64,000 nucleotides of DNA. Origin: Enhygromyxa salina (GTDB lineage Bacteria; Myxococcota_A; Polyangia; Nannocystales; Nannocystaceae). How positions within the stretch are numbered: the first letter of the stretch is position 1; each line of letters opens with the position of its first letter. Under the pieces are notes generated by a model. It saw nothing but the letters and a program-made list of their open reading frames with translations. It was not told the origin of the DNA and made no database searches. Positions 8,869 through 18,428 of this stretch are shown here, one piece after another. Made by a program: the position numbers and the translations under genes. The DNA is taken from contig NZ_PVNL01000138.1 of the NCBI RefSeq assembly GCF_002994635.1, positions 62,001 to 126,000 of the forward strand. Direction: 5' to 3'.

Positions 8869-10145
8869 GGCGACCAGCCCTTCGAGCGCCGCCATGCCCT
8901 CCAGTTCAGCCAAAACGGATCCGTGTCCGCGAGCACCCCACGCAAACGAGTGCGCAAATGATCGGCACGCTCCTGCGAGGCGTCCGGGTCTGCCATTAAC
9001 GCCGCGGCGTCTTTCATGGCGGCCTCCGCCTCGCGAGAATACGGCGCAGTCTCGTCAAATACATCGGACTCCAACCACATGAGCGCGTCGCCACGTTTGT
9101 GCCACTCGTCTCGCTCGATGACGACGGTTCCATTCTCGAGGTCGAGCTTCCACAGGGCATCCTGCTTGGGATCAAACAGCGGCTCAATCGAGGTGAGCAC
9201 CAGCGGAGAGTGAGTTGCAACGATCAGCTGCACATCCGGTGCGTCGCCCTCTCGCCAGCCAGCGATCGCCTTCATCAGGCCCGGGAGCACCGTGCGCTGC
9301 CAACGAGGGTGCAAGTGAGTCTCGATTTCGTCCACCAGCATGATGATCTGGCGCGAAGGAGCGATCGCGCGGCGTGTCGACTCCGCCTCATGCTCTGACA
9401 TGGCCCAGGCCAACAAATACGCGAGCTTGCACATTCGCCGGACACCGGCAGGCGCGTACGTGATCGGCACATCTTGCCCATATGGCATGCGAATGGTCGG
9501 GAGCTCCCGAACGTCATCGAGGGATGGCCGCACGAGCTCACCCGGCTCGAGAGCCTGGTTGTCGGGCCCAAGCGCTGCCAGGAGCTCGACGAGCAGCTCG
9601 AAGCGCGGATCGCCTGCGCGCTGCCACTCCCGCCACTCGTCGACGAGACCCAGGCAGAGCGTCTCCTCGCGTTCTTGCCCGGCTGCTGTCACTCGCCTCC
9701 GCAAGCCCCAGAGCACCTCCGATGACGTGAATTGGTACGCGGCTGGAGACTCTGCCTCGCCGCCGTCCGCACGTGAGTAGAGCCGGTAGTTTCGGGCCGG
9801 GTCCCACACCGAAAACGAGCCATCCACGCGCGCGTACATGACCAGGCCGGGATTTGGTGGCCGACCCGACCTACGCTTCCAGTATTGGCCGTCGGGCATC
9901 CACCTCGACTCGGAGCGGGAGATCGCCGACTCGCCGTCGAAGTCATGGCTGATGCGGGCGTCCGGTGCGGACGGAACCGCGGCGACCTCGTGCCAGGTGC
10001 GAGTCAGCGACCACCAGGCGGCCTCCAACAAGAAGGACTTGCCCAACCCGTTGTCGCCGGTCAGTAGGTTGAGCCGGGGGCCGACTGGATTGAGGACGAG
10101 GTCCTTCGCAGGGCCGACGTTGTGGAGCGCAAGCTTGCGTAGCAT
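8865..10145 (-). CDS. AAA/SMC-like ATPase of an ATPase-HNH defence pair (PtuA-like)
   Basis: The product is 426 residues. The N-terminus has the start of an ABC/SMC-type ATPase (LRKLALHNVGPAKDL), Walker A GDNGLGKS at 30-37, Walker B IIMLVDE at 267-273 followed by ETHLHPRWQ, and a switch His in VATHSP at ~309-314. This is the AAA_21/OLD-like arrangement shared by PtuA, Gabija GajA and PARIS AriA, but no TOPRIM domain follows Walker B. It has its own upstream gap of 117 bp and is followed without a gap by the HNH gene (4-bp GTGA overlap), so the two are translated together. It probably senses invading DNA or a phage product and controls the nuclease. Base composition here looks slightly less GC-biased than in neighbours, in keeping with transfer. 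Confidence 0.85.
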   Translation of the reverse strand: MLRKLALHNVGPAKDLVLNPVGPRLNLLTGDNGLGKSFLLEAAWWSLTRTWHEVAAVPSAPDARISHDFDGESAISRSESRWMPDGQYWKRRSGRPPNPGLVMYARVDGSFSVWDPARNYRLYSRADGGEAESPAAYQFTSSEVLWGLRRRVTAAGQEREETLCLGLVDEWREWQRAGDPRFELLVELLAALGPDNQALEPGELVRPSLDDVRELPTIRMPYGQDVPITYAPAGVRRMCKLAYLLAWAMSEHEAESTRRAIAPSRQIIMLVDEIETHLHPRWQRTVLPGLMKAIAGWREGDAPDVQLIVATHSPLVLTSIEPLFDPKQDALWKLDLENGTVVIERDEWHKRGDALMWLESDVFDETAPYSREAEAAMKDAAALMADPDASQERADHLRTRLRGVLADTDPFWLNWRAWRRSKGWSP

Positions 10146-10262
10146 CGGAGTCCCGCCCCGAGCGTAGCCCCTGGCGCGCCGTGATTCACGTGGGCGAGCC
10201 GGAGGGTGTCGGCAGACCCGTGTGCTGCCTCACCTCTCTCGCCATCAGACGTGTCGACAGCA

Positions 10263-11909
10263 CTAGTTGCCACGTCGCGCGAAGTCCCGCGCAACCTGAA
10301 CGCGCCCGAGCTCCAGCTCGCGCCGCGCACCGTGGTGATCCACGCGCGTGATCACGTCGACGTCACTCCACTCCACCGCCACCAGCGGCACGGTGACCAC
10401 CACCGTCTGCGCGTCGCTCAGCAGCTCCACGTCGGCGATCTCGGTAGCAACCAGCTGCCCGTGATCCCAAAATTCCACCGACTGCTCGCCCGAGCGCTGC
10501 GCCGGGACGGCCGCGTCGTACACCCACCAGTCTTCGCTCCCATCGGCGAACAGCATGCCCACCAGGATCTGCCCGGTCTCCCCGGGCGGCTCGGCGGCGC
10601 CGCCATTCCACGAGGTCAGCGTTTGAATCCGATCATAGGTCTTGTTCCACGTCCAATCCGACACCCACGCGTTGCCGCAGTAGCTCATATAGTCGTGAGC
10701 CGCGGTCGGCGTGTACATGTGAAAGTCGCGGATCCCGAACCCGTAGACGCCGATCTTGCCGTCGGCGTGGGGGTACGAGGGATCGGGCCCCGCCGAGTCG
10801 GCGCCAGGGCAATAGACGTGGCTCAGACCCTGATTGTGGCCAACCTCATGCACCCACGTGCGCGCGCTGTTGGTCGGCGCGAAGGTCTGGGGGTCCTCGC
10901 CCATCTCGGGGTCGCCGGGATCGTGGTGCTTGTAATACACCGTCGCCGCGACCCGACGATCGCTGTCGTTCATCCCCGGCCCAGCCAGGTTGGCGATGCC
11001 CGCGACCATGTTGACGCCGGATCCGCCAACATCGACCAGCGCGTGGTAATAGACGTTCGCGGCCGCCCCATCGTTGATCTTGAGCGCCCGCGTGGGCCCG
11101 AGCAGCGAGCCCAGGTTGGTGATGCGCTCGTCCCAGACCAGCGGCTCGTCGCGGATCGAGATGTTGATGGTCTGCACCGGATTTTGTTGCAGCAGCAGAT
11201 CATGAAACAGCTGCAGGTCCTCGGCGGTGATGTCGGGGTAGCGCGGCGGGTCGGGCCACTGGTAGTCGACCGGCACGATCACCAGCTCGAGCTCGAGCGG
11301 CGTGGTCTCGAACCCGAACGGCTCGGGTTCGGCCGGCGCCGCGCTCACGCCCTCGCTCAGGCCCGAGACGTCGATTGCCTTGTCGGACTCGCGCAGCTCC
11401 AGCCAGAACTCAGCTCCGGGCTTGGCGTCTTTGGCGAGCAGGCTGAAGTAGAAATTCGTGTCGAGGTTGCGCGGATCCGAGTCGGCGGTGACAAACAGCT
11501 TGCGCTGGCTGATGATCTCTTCGCCGCCGTCGGCCGGATACACGTGCAGGAAGCCCGTCAGGTCACGATCGATCCACGCGGTCGGGTCCTCGATCACGTG
11601 CTGAAACCGGACCAAGGTGTCGCGATCCCGAACCAGGTAGGCGTTGCGCTGGTCGGGGCCCAGATAGTTCGCCCCGTCGGTCAGGGCGATCGCGGTGCCC
11701 TGGTTGGCCTCGACGCCGACGATCGAGATGCCCATGGCCGGGCCGCCGAGCTCCGGGGCTGGCGGCTCCGTGGACGGCCCGGTCTCGTCGCCCGTTTCGG
11801 TGTCGTCGGTCGTCGCGCTGACCGTCTCGTCGCCACAGCCGGCCGCCAACGACATCAGCGCGAGTGAAGTGGCGCCTGCAACACAGATCAGACCAGACAG
11901 AGCCCTCAT
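10263..11909 (-). CDS. Metzincin-type zinc metalloprotease lipoprotein (M66-like)
   Basis: The product is 548 residues. The signal ends in LAAGC (Cys25) and is followed by a Thr/Asp/Glu/Gly linker (TDDTETGDETG). The catalytic core has a complete metzincin zinc site HEVGHNQGLSH at 354-364, with three His ligands and general base Glu355. Met408 in HDYMSYC is the Met-turn. The segments GKIGVYGFGIRDF and HDYMSYCGNAWVSD are like M66/StcE-type peptidases. The C-terminal part is beta-rich. It is probably exported and anchored in the outer membrane, degrading host or prey glycoproteins or proteins. It is separated from the ATPase-HNH pair by 117 bp with opposite borders, and appears to be a single-gene unit. 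Confidence 0.85.
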   Translation of the reverse strand: MRALSGLICVAGATSLALMSLAAGCGDETVSATTDDTETGDETGPSTEPPAPELGGPAMGISIVGVEANQGTAIALTDGANYLGPDQRNAYLVRDRDTLVRFQHVIEDPTAWIDRDLTGFLHVYPADGGEEIISQRKLFVTADSDPRNLDTNFYFSLLAKDAKPGAEFWLELRESDKAIDVSGLSEGVSAAPAEPEPFGFETTPLELELVIVPVDYQWPDPPRYPDITAEDLQLFHDLLLQQNPVQTINISIRDEPLVWDERITNLGSLLGPTRALKINDGAAANVYYHALVDVGGSGVNMVAGIANLAGPGMNDSDRRVAATVYYKHHDPGDPEMGEDPQTFAPTNSARTWVHEVGHNQGLSHVYCPGADSAGPDPSYPHADGKIGVYGFGIRDFHMYTPTAAHDYMSYCGNAWVSDWTWNKTYDRIQTLTSWNGGAAEPPGETGQILVGMLFADGSEDWWVYDAAVPAQRSGEQSVEFWDHGQLVATEIADVELLSDAQTVVVTVPLVAVEWSDVDVITRVDHHGARRELELGRVQVARDFARRGN

Positions 11910-12072
11910 GGCGAGAGTCTACGCGGTTTTCAGCGCGATCACCCTCGCCCGAGCTCGGTGAGCGCGTGGACGGGACCGCTCGGATCACCCCTGGGGCGCG
12001 GTCGAGGCCCTCTCAGCGGTTTTTCTCACGACCCGGGACGGGTGTGCTCCCTGCCGGCCATGATCCCCGCAG

Positions 12073-12621
12073 GTGACCGCCCCCGACCAGCACGCGCTGT
12101 TCGCCGAGTTCGAGGCGCTGTATCGGGCGCAGTTCGGGTTCGTGTGGCGCTCGTTGCGGCGCTTTGGCGTGCCCGAGGCCGCGCTCGACGACGCCGCTCA
12201 GGACGTGTTCGTGATCGTGCACCGCCGGTTCGGCGTGTGGGATCAGGGCGGGTCGGTCCGGGCCTGGCTGTACGGCGTCGCGCGGCGGGTCGCGTCGGCT
12301 CACCGCCGCACCGATGATCGGCACCAACGCAAGCTGGCCGCGCTGCCGACCGACGAAGCCCGCGACGGCCTCGAAGATCGGCTTGGCGCGCGCCATCGGC
12401 TCGAACAGATCGCGGCGCAGATCGACGCGCTCGAGCCCAGCCGCAAGCAAGTCTATGTGCTCATCGAGCTCGAGGGCCTCAGCGCTCCCGAGGCCGCCGA
12501 GGCGCTCGGCTGCAAGCTCAACACCGTCTACTCACGCCTGCGGCGGGCGCGTGCGGACCTCGAGGCGGCCCTAACCCAGCCGCCAGCACCCGAAAGCAGG
12601 AGCCATGATCGAACTGGATGA
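12073..12621 (+). CDS. ECF sigma factor
   Basis: The product is 182 residues from a GTG start. Region 2 is at about residues 10-75, with LDDAAQDVFVIVHRRF as the region 2.2/2.3 helix and WLYGVARRVASAHRR as 2.4. Region 4 is at about 115-172, with IDALEPSRKQVYVLIELEG and a helix-turn-helix LSAPEAAEALGCKLNTVYSRLRRAR. It is a small cytoplasmic transcription initiation factor. It overlaps the next gene by 17 bp, so the two are translationally coupled; the partner has a membrane segment and probably acts as its anti-sigma or signal-transducing protein. Confidence 0.93.
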   Translation: MTAPDQHALFAEFEALYRAQFGFVWRSLRRFGVPEAALDDAAQDVFVIVHRRFGVWDQGGSVRAWLYGVARRVASAHRRTDDRHQRKLAALPTDEARDGLEDRLGARHRLEQIAAQIDALEPSRKQVYVLIELEGLSAPEAAEALGCKLNTVYSRLRRARADLEAALTQPPAPESRSHDRTG

Positions 12622-13414
12622 AGCGACGCGCCACGCACTGTTGGCGCGGGACGGACCACCTCCGGGCACCAGCGAGCAGATCCTCGCGACCTTGCGCGTT
12701 CGACTGGGGCCGGGCTCGGGCGGACCGGGCCCGGGCGGACCCGAGCCGCTCGCGGGCGACGGCGCCGTCGCGTCTGCGCTCGAAGGAGTCGCCGAGGCCG
12801 GGCGAGCCGCGTGGGTGGCCAAGGTCATCGGGGCCACGGTCGGCCTGACCGGCGCGGGACTGCTGGTGCTCAAGGTCGGCGCCATGACGATCAACGCCGC
12901 GGGGGTCCGCGACGACGCACCGCCGACCCAGGACGTACAGGTGCAGGTCGAGACAGCCGACGCTGGATCGGTCGGTGACGACGCGGCGACGGAGCAGCCC
13001 GCGCCGAACCTGACCGAGCCGCCCGAGCCAAGCTCCACGAGCGCGGCCGACTCGAGCGGCCTACCCCGAGCCGAGCGCAGCTCGTCCGCCGTCTCCCGTG
13101 ACGACGACGAGCGCGACGACGCCCGCTCCGATCTCGCGGCCGAGGTCGCGCTGCTGCGCGACGCCAAGCAGCTGCGAGCGACGGCGCCCCAGGCCGCGCT
13201 CGAGCAGCTCGAACGACATCGCGCGCAGTTCCCAGCCGGCACGCTGGCGCCCGAGCGCGACGCACTCCGGATCGAGCTGCTGTGCGCGCTCGGTCGCGTG
13301 ACCCAGGCCGAAGCCGCGCGCGAGCAGTTCGCAGGCACGCACCCGGGCTCTCCGCTGCAGGCCCGGATTGAAACGACCTGCGCCGGGACGGATCCCGAGC
13401 GCGGCGGTGACTAA
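12605..13414 (+). CDS. Probable membrane-bound anti-sigma partner
   Basis: The product is 269 residues. It has a cytoplasmic N-terminal helical part (residues 1-67), one predicted membrane helix at about 70-95 (VAKVIGATVGLTGAGLLVLK), then an acidic Ser/Thr/Pro-rich periplasmic stretch. The last ~90 residues are helical and TPR-like (AQAALEQLERHRAQFP and RIELLCALGRVTQAEAARE). No zinc-binding ASD motif is visible. The function is inferred from overlap with the sigma gene and from topology, as in many myxobacterial sigma/partner pairs. Proline and glycine runs near residues 35-50 are unusual. Confidence 0.6.
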   Translation: MIELDEATRHALLARDGPPPGTSEQILATLRVRLGPGSGGPGPGGPEPLAGDGAVASALEGVAEAGRAAWVAKVIGATVGLTGAGLLVLKVGAMTINAAGVRDDAPPTQDVQVQVETADAGSVGDDAATEQPAPNLTEPPEPSSTSAADSSGLPRAERSSSAVSRDDDERDDARSDLAAEVALLRDAKQLRATAPQAALEQLERHRAQFPAGTLAPERDALRIELLCALGRVTQAEAAREQFAGTHPGSPLQARIETTCAGTDPERGGD

Positions 13415-13435
13415 CTGGTTCAGAGACCCAAACTC

Positions 13436-14374
13436 ATGACCTCTTCAAAATTATTGTGCTTGGTTTCACTGCTCTCGCTCGCGGCCTGCGACATTCCCAG
13501 CAAGTCGATCGGCGACGATGACGGCGGCTCGACCACCGACGTAGATGAAGGCGGCGACAACGGCGACGGCGACCCGGCGGACTGCGAGGCGCTGTGTGGC
13601 AGCTTCGAGCGCGAGTGTGAGTACGACGCGTGCTGCAGCTGCGCCATGGCCGGCGGCTCGTTGATCATCTACGAGAGCTATCCGCCCCAGTACGCCTGCG
13701 ATATGGCCAACGGACCGCTGCCGGGCTGGGAGTCGCCGATCTGCGACTGGGGCAACTGCGAGGATCAGGTGTCCGAGCTCGCGATCGACGAAGTCTTCGA
13801 GCCGGCTGGGGTGACGCCGCAGCAGGTCATCGACGTCATCGGTCCGCCGATGGAGACGTCGCATGTCTGGGACGACGCCGACGTTCAGCTCAACGTCCCG
13901 GGGCCCATGACCGTGGTCTCGTTCACCGCGACCCCAACCGGGACCTATCGCGGGGTCGAGGGCATCTGGGTGCCACCCGAAGATCTACCGAATCTCGAGG
14001 GGGAGTGCTCCTCGAGGGTCGAGGTCGACGTGGACGTGTCTCTGACCACGACCGACGGCGCGCTCAATGAGGCGTTCGAGGGTGTGGTGTACAGCTCCGG
14101 CGACGCCAACCTCGACTTCAATTCGCCCGGCGTCGCGCTGCGCCACTATTTTGCGTCGGACGGTGGGTTCAACGGCACGCTCGAGCTCAGCGCCCCCGAT
14201 GCCCAGTCGACCCTCGATCCCGAGGCCCAGCTGAACGTGCAGTTTGGGCGGATCGACGACGGCGGGGATCCGCCCGAGCGCTTCGGCTCGCTCACCGTCG
14301 GCGTGGAAGTGATCACCGATGAGTGGGCCGGCTACGGCTGGGCCGAGTTCGGGCTGTGGTGGGACGAAGGCTGA
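13436..14374 (+). CDS. Hypothetical Cys-rich lipoprotein
   Basis: The product is 312 residues. The signal ends in LAAC (Cys19), followed by a short acidic/Gly-Asp linker (GDDDGG, GDNGDGDP). A Cys-rich segment at about residues 45-105 (CEALCGSFERECEYDACCSC, then CDMANG, ICDWGNCED) probably forms disulfides. The rest is beta-strand-rich with no catalytic motif. I do not recognise a characterised family. It is the next gene after the sigma/anti-sigma pair (21-bp gap) and could belong to the same transcript. It ends 7 bp from the convergent FHA gene. Confidence 0.7.
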   Translation: MTSSKLLCLVSLLSLAACDIPSKSIGDDDGGSTTDVDEGGDNGDGDPADCEALCGSFERECEYDACCSCAMAGGSLIIYESYPPQYACDMANGPLPGWESPICDWGNCEDQVSELAIDEVFEPAGVTPQQVIDVIGPPMETSHVWDDADVQLNVPGPMTVVSFTATPTGTYRGVEGIWVPPEDLPNLEGECSSRVEVDVDVSLTTTDGALNEAFEGVVYSSGDANLDFNSPGVALRHYFASDGGFNGTLELSAPDAQSTLDPEAQLNVQFGRIDDGGDPPERFGSLTVGVEVITDEWAGYGWAEFGLWWDEG

Positions 14375-14381
14375 TCGAGGA

Positions 14382-15743
14382 CTAGCTCATCAGCTTGTTG
14401 ATCTCGGTCTGCCAGTGCTGCGCGAGGTCTTGCACCGAGGCCGCGCGCAGCCGATCGAGCGCAAACGTGAACTCCTGCCGCTTGTCGAACGAGAACAGCT
14501 TGCTCTTCTCGACCTCCATCATGACCTTGACGTTGGTACCCATGTACTCGATGTCGAGGTTGATGTCGGTGATGTTGAGCTTCTGGCGCAGGTGCATCGG
14601 CGGGTTGAACTTGCCGCGATACTTCTGCCCGAGCGGCTCGGCCTCGAGCTCGGCGATGCGATAGTCGAGGGTGCCCAGCGCGTCGCGCATCTTCTCGATG
14701 TCGGTGTTGCGCATGGTGATCGGGGCGGTCGCCTCGATGTCGCGCGCCCACTTGATGTCGACGTAGGCGCGCAGCTGCCAGTGGCAGACCGGGCTGGAGG
14801 CCGAGGTGCCCGAGGGCACGCGCAGGCGAAACGGCATGGGCAGCACGTCGTTCTTCTTGGTCTTCCACGGACCCTGGCGGACCAGGCAGCGATCCCACAC
14901 GTGGCCGCTCTTGTGCCCGCGCTGGTGGACCTCGATCAGCTCGATGATCACCGAGGCCACGGTCTCCGAGTCGGTCGCCGTGTACTCGAGGAAGCCGTCG
15001 AGGGTCGACTCGTTGGCGAAGGTGTCGCCGGGCAGCGCGATCAAGAGAGTGCCGTTGTTGTTGCCGCCCTGGCGCCGATAGGTGAGCTCCGCGGGCATCG
15101 GTGTCGCGGCGCCGCCAACCCCCACGGTGGCGGCCACGCCCACGCCCGCCGCGGCGGCTGCCTGCGCGGCCGCAAACGCGGCCGGCGAGTCGGCGATGGG
15201 CTGTTGCTGCGTATGGGCCTGCTGTTGTTGCGCGTACGCCTGTTGCTGCTGCGCGTACGCCTGCTGTTGCTGCGCGTACGCCTGTTGTTGCTGCGCGTAC
15301 GCCTGCTGGGCCGGCGTCAACCCCTGGGCTGGGGCATACGCGTAGGCCGGTTGAGCCGGGACCGCTGCCTGCTGCTGCTGGGCCCGGGCGGCCATCGTCG
15401 CCGCCAGCGCGGCGGTGATCGGTGCGGTGTTGGTCCGCGCCTGGACCCCGCGCGCGGGCCACTCCACGCCGAGCGGCGTATGGCCCACGAACACCGTGTG
15501 GCCAGGCTCGATCGCGACGGCCACGGCGCCCAGCGCTTGGCCGTTGACCCACGTGCCGTTGGCCGAGCCGAGGTCGCGGATGTAGAGGGTGTCCCCGTCC
15601 AGCCAGACCTCCGCGTGGCGGCGCGAGATCTGACCGTCGGCCGCCCACAGCTCGGAGCCCTCGTCGTCGCGGCCGACGATCGCCCGCGCCTTGAAGTGGT
15701 TGAGCTGATGGGAGGTGGTTCCGAACTTGAGCTCTACGATCAT
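14382..15743 (-). CDS. FHA-domain protein with Gln-rich linker and Spo0M/arrestin-like domain
   Basis: The product is 453 residues from the ATG at 15743; the upstream in-frame extension lacks FHA homology and would overlap a divergent lipoprotein gene. Residues 20-90 are a forkhead-associated domain with GR at 24-25, SRRH at 40-43 and NGTWVNG at 62-68, so it binds phosphothreonine peptides. Residues 120-215 are a linker with AYAQQQQ repeats and Ala-rich parts. Residues ~218-365 read like an arrestin-like beta-sandwich of the Spo0M family (GTLLIALPGDTF, VASVIIELIEVHQRG and MPFRLRVPSG). The C-terminal helical region is about 90 residues. It probably connects Ser/Thr kinase signalling to a sporulation or envelope process, by inference. 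Confidence 0.75.
   Translation of the reverse strand: MIVELKFGTTSHQLNHFKARAIVGRDDEGSELWAADGQISRRHAEVWLDGDTLYIRDLGSANGTWVNGQALGAVAVAIEPGHTVFVGHTPLGVEWPARGVQARTNTAPITAALAATMAARAQQQQAAVPAQPAYAYAPAQGLTPAQQAYAQQQQAYAQQQQAYAQQQQAYAQQQQAHTQQQPIADSPAAFAAAQAAAAAGVGVAATVGVGGAATPMPAELTYRRQGGNNNGTLLIALPGDTFANESTLDGFLEYTATDSETVASVIIELIEVHQRGHKSGHVWDRCLVRQGPWKTKKNDVLPMPFRLRVPSGTSASSPVCHWQLRAYVDIKWARDIEATAPITMRNTDIEKMRDALGTLDYRIAELEAEPLGQKYRGKFNPPMHLRQKLNITDINLDIEYMGTNVKVMMEVEKSKLFSFDKRQEFTFALDRLRAASVQDLAQHWQTEINKLMS
15201..15308 (-). repeat. 21-bp tandem units encoding AYAQQQQ
   Basis: Within the FHA gene, about five copies of a 21-bp unit (ctgctgttgctgcgcgtacg type on the plus strand) encode AYAQQQQ repeats. 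The copies differ at third positions, so the repeat is under protein-level maintenance rather than freshly duplicated. Confidence 0.85.
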
Positions 15744-15829
15744 GGGGTGAATCTCGACTGGCGCGAAGTCTATCAGGCTGGGTCCCCGCCGGGGCTCCCG
15801 TGCCGCACGCAAGTTGCTATGTTCCCGGC

Positions 15830-16486
<657 letters not shown>

Positions 16487-16531
16487 TCGGCCCGTGTCCT
16501 TGATGTTGCGCATGCACGTGGGAGCTCACTC

Positions 16532-17587
16532 GTGAAGTGGTTCGCGCTCGCGCTGCTGCTCAATTTCGCAGCGCCCGACCCCGTCCCCGTTCAACGACCG
16601 GGCGACGCGGTGACGTGGATGTTCGAGTGGCGCGCACCCGCGGGCTGTCCAGACCGCGAGCAGATCATCGAGCGGATCCGCGAGTATCTGCCGCAGCTCG
16701 AGGATCCACCCACGCGGGCCGCCCACGCGATGCTGCGGATCGCGGCCGAGGTGGTCGTCGCGGGCGACACCTGGCAGGCACACCTGCGGGTCAGCGGCCG
16801 CGACGGGGATCAAGTCCGCAGCTTCTCGGCGGCGAGCTGCAGCGAGCTCGCCGACGCGAGCGCGCTGATCGCTGCGGTCGCCCTGGATCCGGTGCTCACC
16901 GCCCGCAGCGTCGCGGCTGCGGCCGCGCCCGCTCCCGCGCTGGCGCCCCCACCGAGCCCAGAGCCGGACCCGACCCCCGAAGCTCGACCGGCGCCGCAAC
17001 CTCCCAGGCCAACTGCCCCTCAACCTGGCAGCGAAGGCGTCCCCGCGACCAGCGTCGTGATCAGCGAGCCGCCGCCGACTCGCAATTTCAAGGTCGGCCT
17101 GCGTGCCCAGGGCCACGGAAGCTTTGGCCCAACCACCACCGGCTACGCCGCGGTCGGTGGCGGCCTCGCGCTGTTCGACGGTCTGTGGCGCTGGCAGGTC
17201 GAGGGTGGCTATTGGATCCCACGCCGGGTCAGCCTCGCCGACGGCCGGGCCGGTCGGTTTCAAGCCTGGTGGGTGGGCACGCGCGGCTGCGTGGTCCCCA
17301 GCGTCAACTCCCTCGAGTTCCCGCTGTGTCCGGGCGTCGAAGCCGGGCAGGTGATCGGCGCGGGCATCGAGCCGACCACCAACCGCAGCAGGGCCCGCTA
17401 CGCATGGGTCGCTGGCGTGCTCGGTCAGGGCGTCAATTGGGTGATCACCGACCGCGTCGCGCTGGCCACCGAGCTCACGCTGCTGCTGCCGTTCACCCGC
17501 GGTCAGTTCGCCATTGACGGGCAAGCGATCCAATCGATCACGCCGGTCGGGGTTCGCGGGATGCTGGGGCTCGAGCTCCGAATGTAG
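16532..17587 (+). CDS. Hypothetical exported protein, probable outer-membrane beta protein
   Basis: The product is 351 residues. It has a short signal peptide (MKWFALALLLNFAAP). Residues 25-130 are a conserved myxobacterial-style domain (APAGCPDREQIIERIREYL, then SCSELADASALIAAVALDP). A Pro-rich linker (PAPALAPPPSPEPDPTPE) follows at about 135-170. The C-terminal ~170 residues have alternating Gly/aromatic strands and end in LELRM, as in a small outer-membrane beta-barrel. No catalytic residues are seen. Its last 50 bp overlap the 3' end of the convergent HTTM gene. Confidence 0.7.
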   Translation: MKWFALALLLNFAAPDPVPVQRPGDAVTWMFEWRAPAGCPDREQIIERIREYLPQLEDPPTRAAHAMLRIAAEVVVAGDTWQAHLRVSGRDGDQVRSFSAASCSELADASALIAAVALDPVLTARSVAAAAAPAPALAPPPSPEPDPTPEARPAPQPPRPTAPQPGSEGVPATSVVISEPPPTRNFKVGLRAQGHGSFGPTTTGYAAVGGGLALFDGLWRWQVEGGYWIPRRVSLADGRAGRFQAWWVGTRGCVVPSVNSLEFPLCPGVEAGQVIGAGIEPTTNRSRARYAWVAGVLGQGVNWVITDRVALATELTLLLPFTRGQFAIDGQAIQSITPVGVRGMLGLELRM

Positions 17588-18428
17588 GCGGGACAAACCA
17601 CCGCTGATCAAACGTGAACGAGTGGAGCATCACCATGCCGACGCTCAGATCGGCGAAGTCGACCAAGACCATCAGGCTCAGATGCATCAGCAACCCAGCC
17701 GCCCACACATAGGGCCGCGCGCGCGAGCTCAACGCGACAACCGCAAAGCTCAGCTCCATCCCCAGCGCACCCCAGGTCATGACCTGCAGCAGCGGCTTGG
17801 GGAGCGCGAGCAGTGACGCCCCCAGGCCGCCGCTGCGCGCCAGCGGACCCGTCAGTACGTGGGTCAGCGCGCTGCCGTCGATCCACGAGGGGCTGCCGAG
17901 CTTGATCAGGCCACTGTACGAATAGCCGACCGCCATCAGGATCCAGACCACGGCGTACGAGCTCGCGGGCATCGCCCAGCGCGACGGCCGGGGCTGGCCG
18001 ATCGGCCCGGCCGCGGGCGTGAGCGCGTGGACGATCAGCAGTAGCCCGACGTAGGGCAGACCCGGGTTGGAGATCAACGGATTGCGCCCAAACAGGCTGG
18101 CCCAGATCACCCACAGCCCCACCGCCGCCCATCGATCGCCGCGCCCCAGCGTGAGCATGACCGACAACACCGCGCCCAGGCCGACCCACGCGACGCAGAA
18201 CCACGGCGCGTCGTACACACCCAAGATGTTGGGCAGCGCGCGAACGTAGGGGCTCAGCCCGGCGTCGGGCAGCACGCCCGCGCTGGAGAACAGCTCGGCC
18301 GCCCACGGCATCAGGTGGGCAAAGTGGACCAACAGGTAGAGCCCGAGCACCATCCGGTACACGCGATAGACCTCGACCGACCACGGCGCGTCGGCCTGGA
18401 TGAGATCCCTGACTCGCGCCGCGATCAC
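17538..18428 (-). CDS. HTTM-domain membrane protein (vitamin K-dependent carboxylase-like)
   Basis: The product is 296 residues. The GTG at 18428 overlaps the stop of the upstream gene as GTGA, so this start is preferred over a GTG at 18437. It has several hydrophobic helices (GLYLLVHFAHL, FCVAWVGLGAVLSVMLTLG, AAVGLWVIWASLFGRNPLI, GLPYVGLLLIVHAL and SSYAVVWILMAVGYS) in the arrangement of HTTM/gamma-carboxylase-related proteins. A real carboxylase would need a C-terminal lumenal domain that is missing here. It is the last gene of a three-gene operon with the hydroxylase. Its role is unknown; a lipid modification or methylene-transfer partner is possible. Confidence 0.75.
   Translation of the reverse strand: MIAARVRDLIQADAPWSVEVYRVYRMVLGLYLLVHFAHLMPWAAELFSSAGVLPDAGLSPYVRALPNILGVYDAPWFCVAWVGLGAVLSVMLTLGRGDRWAAVGLWVIWASLFGRNPLISNPGLPYVGLLLIVHALTPAAGPIGQPRPSRWAMPASSYAVVWILMAVGYSYSGLIKLGSPSWIDGSALTHVLTGPLARSGGLGASLLALPKPLLQVMTWGALGMELSFAVVALSSRARPYVWAAGLLMHLSLMVLVDFADLSVGMVMLHSFTFDQRWFVPPTFGARAPASREPRPA

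Noticed and set aside
8865..10145. ATPase as OLD nuclease or Gabija GajA
   Set aside because: No TOPRIM domain follows the ATPase, and the partner is HNH-like rather than a UvrD-like helicase.
10206..11867. Long plus-strand frame of 553 codons opposite the metzincin gene
   Set aside because: It has no recognisable motifs, is dominated by Arg, Val and Asp residues typical of antisense GC-rich frames, and is fully covered by a well-supported gene with a HEVGHNQGLSH site.
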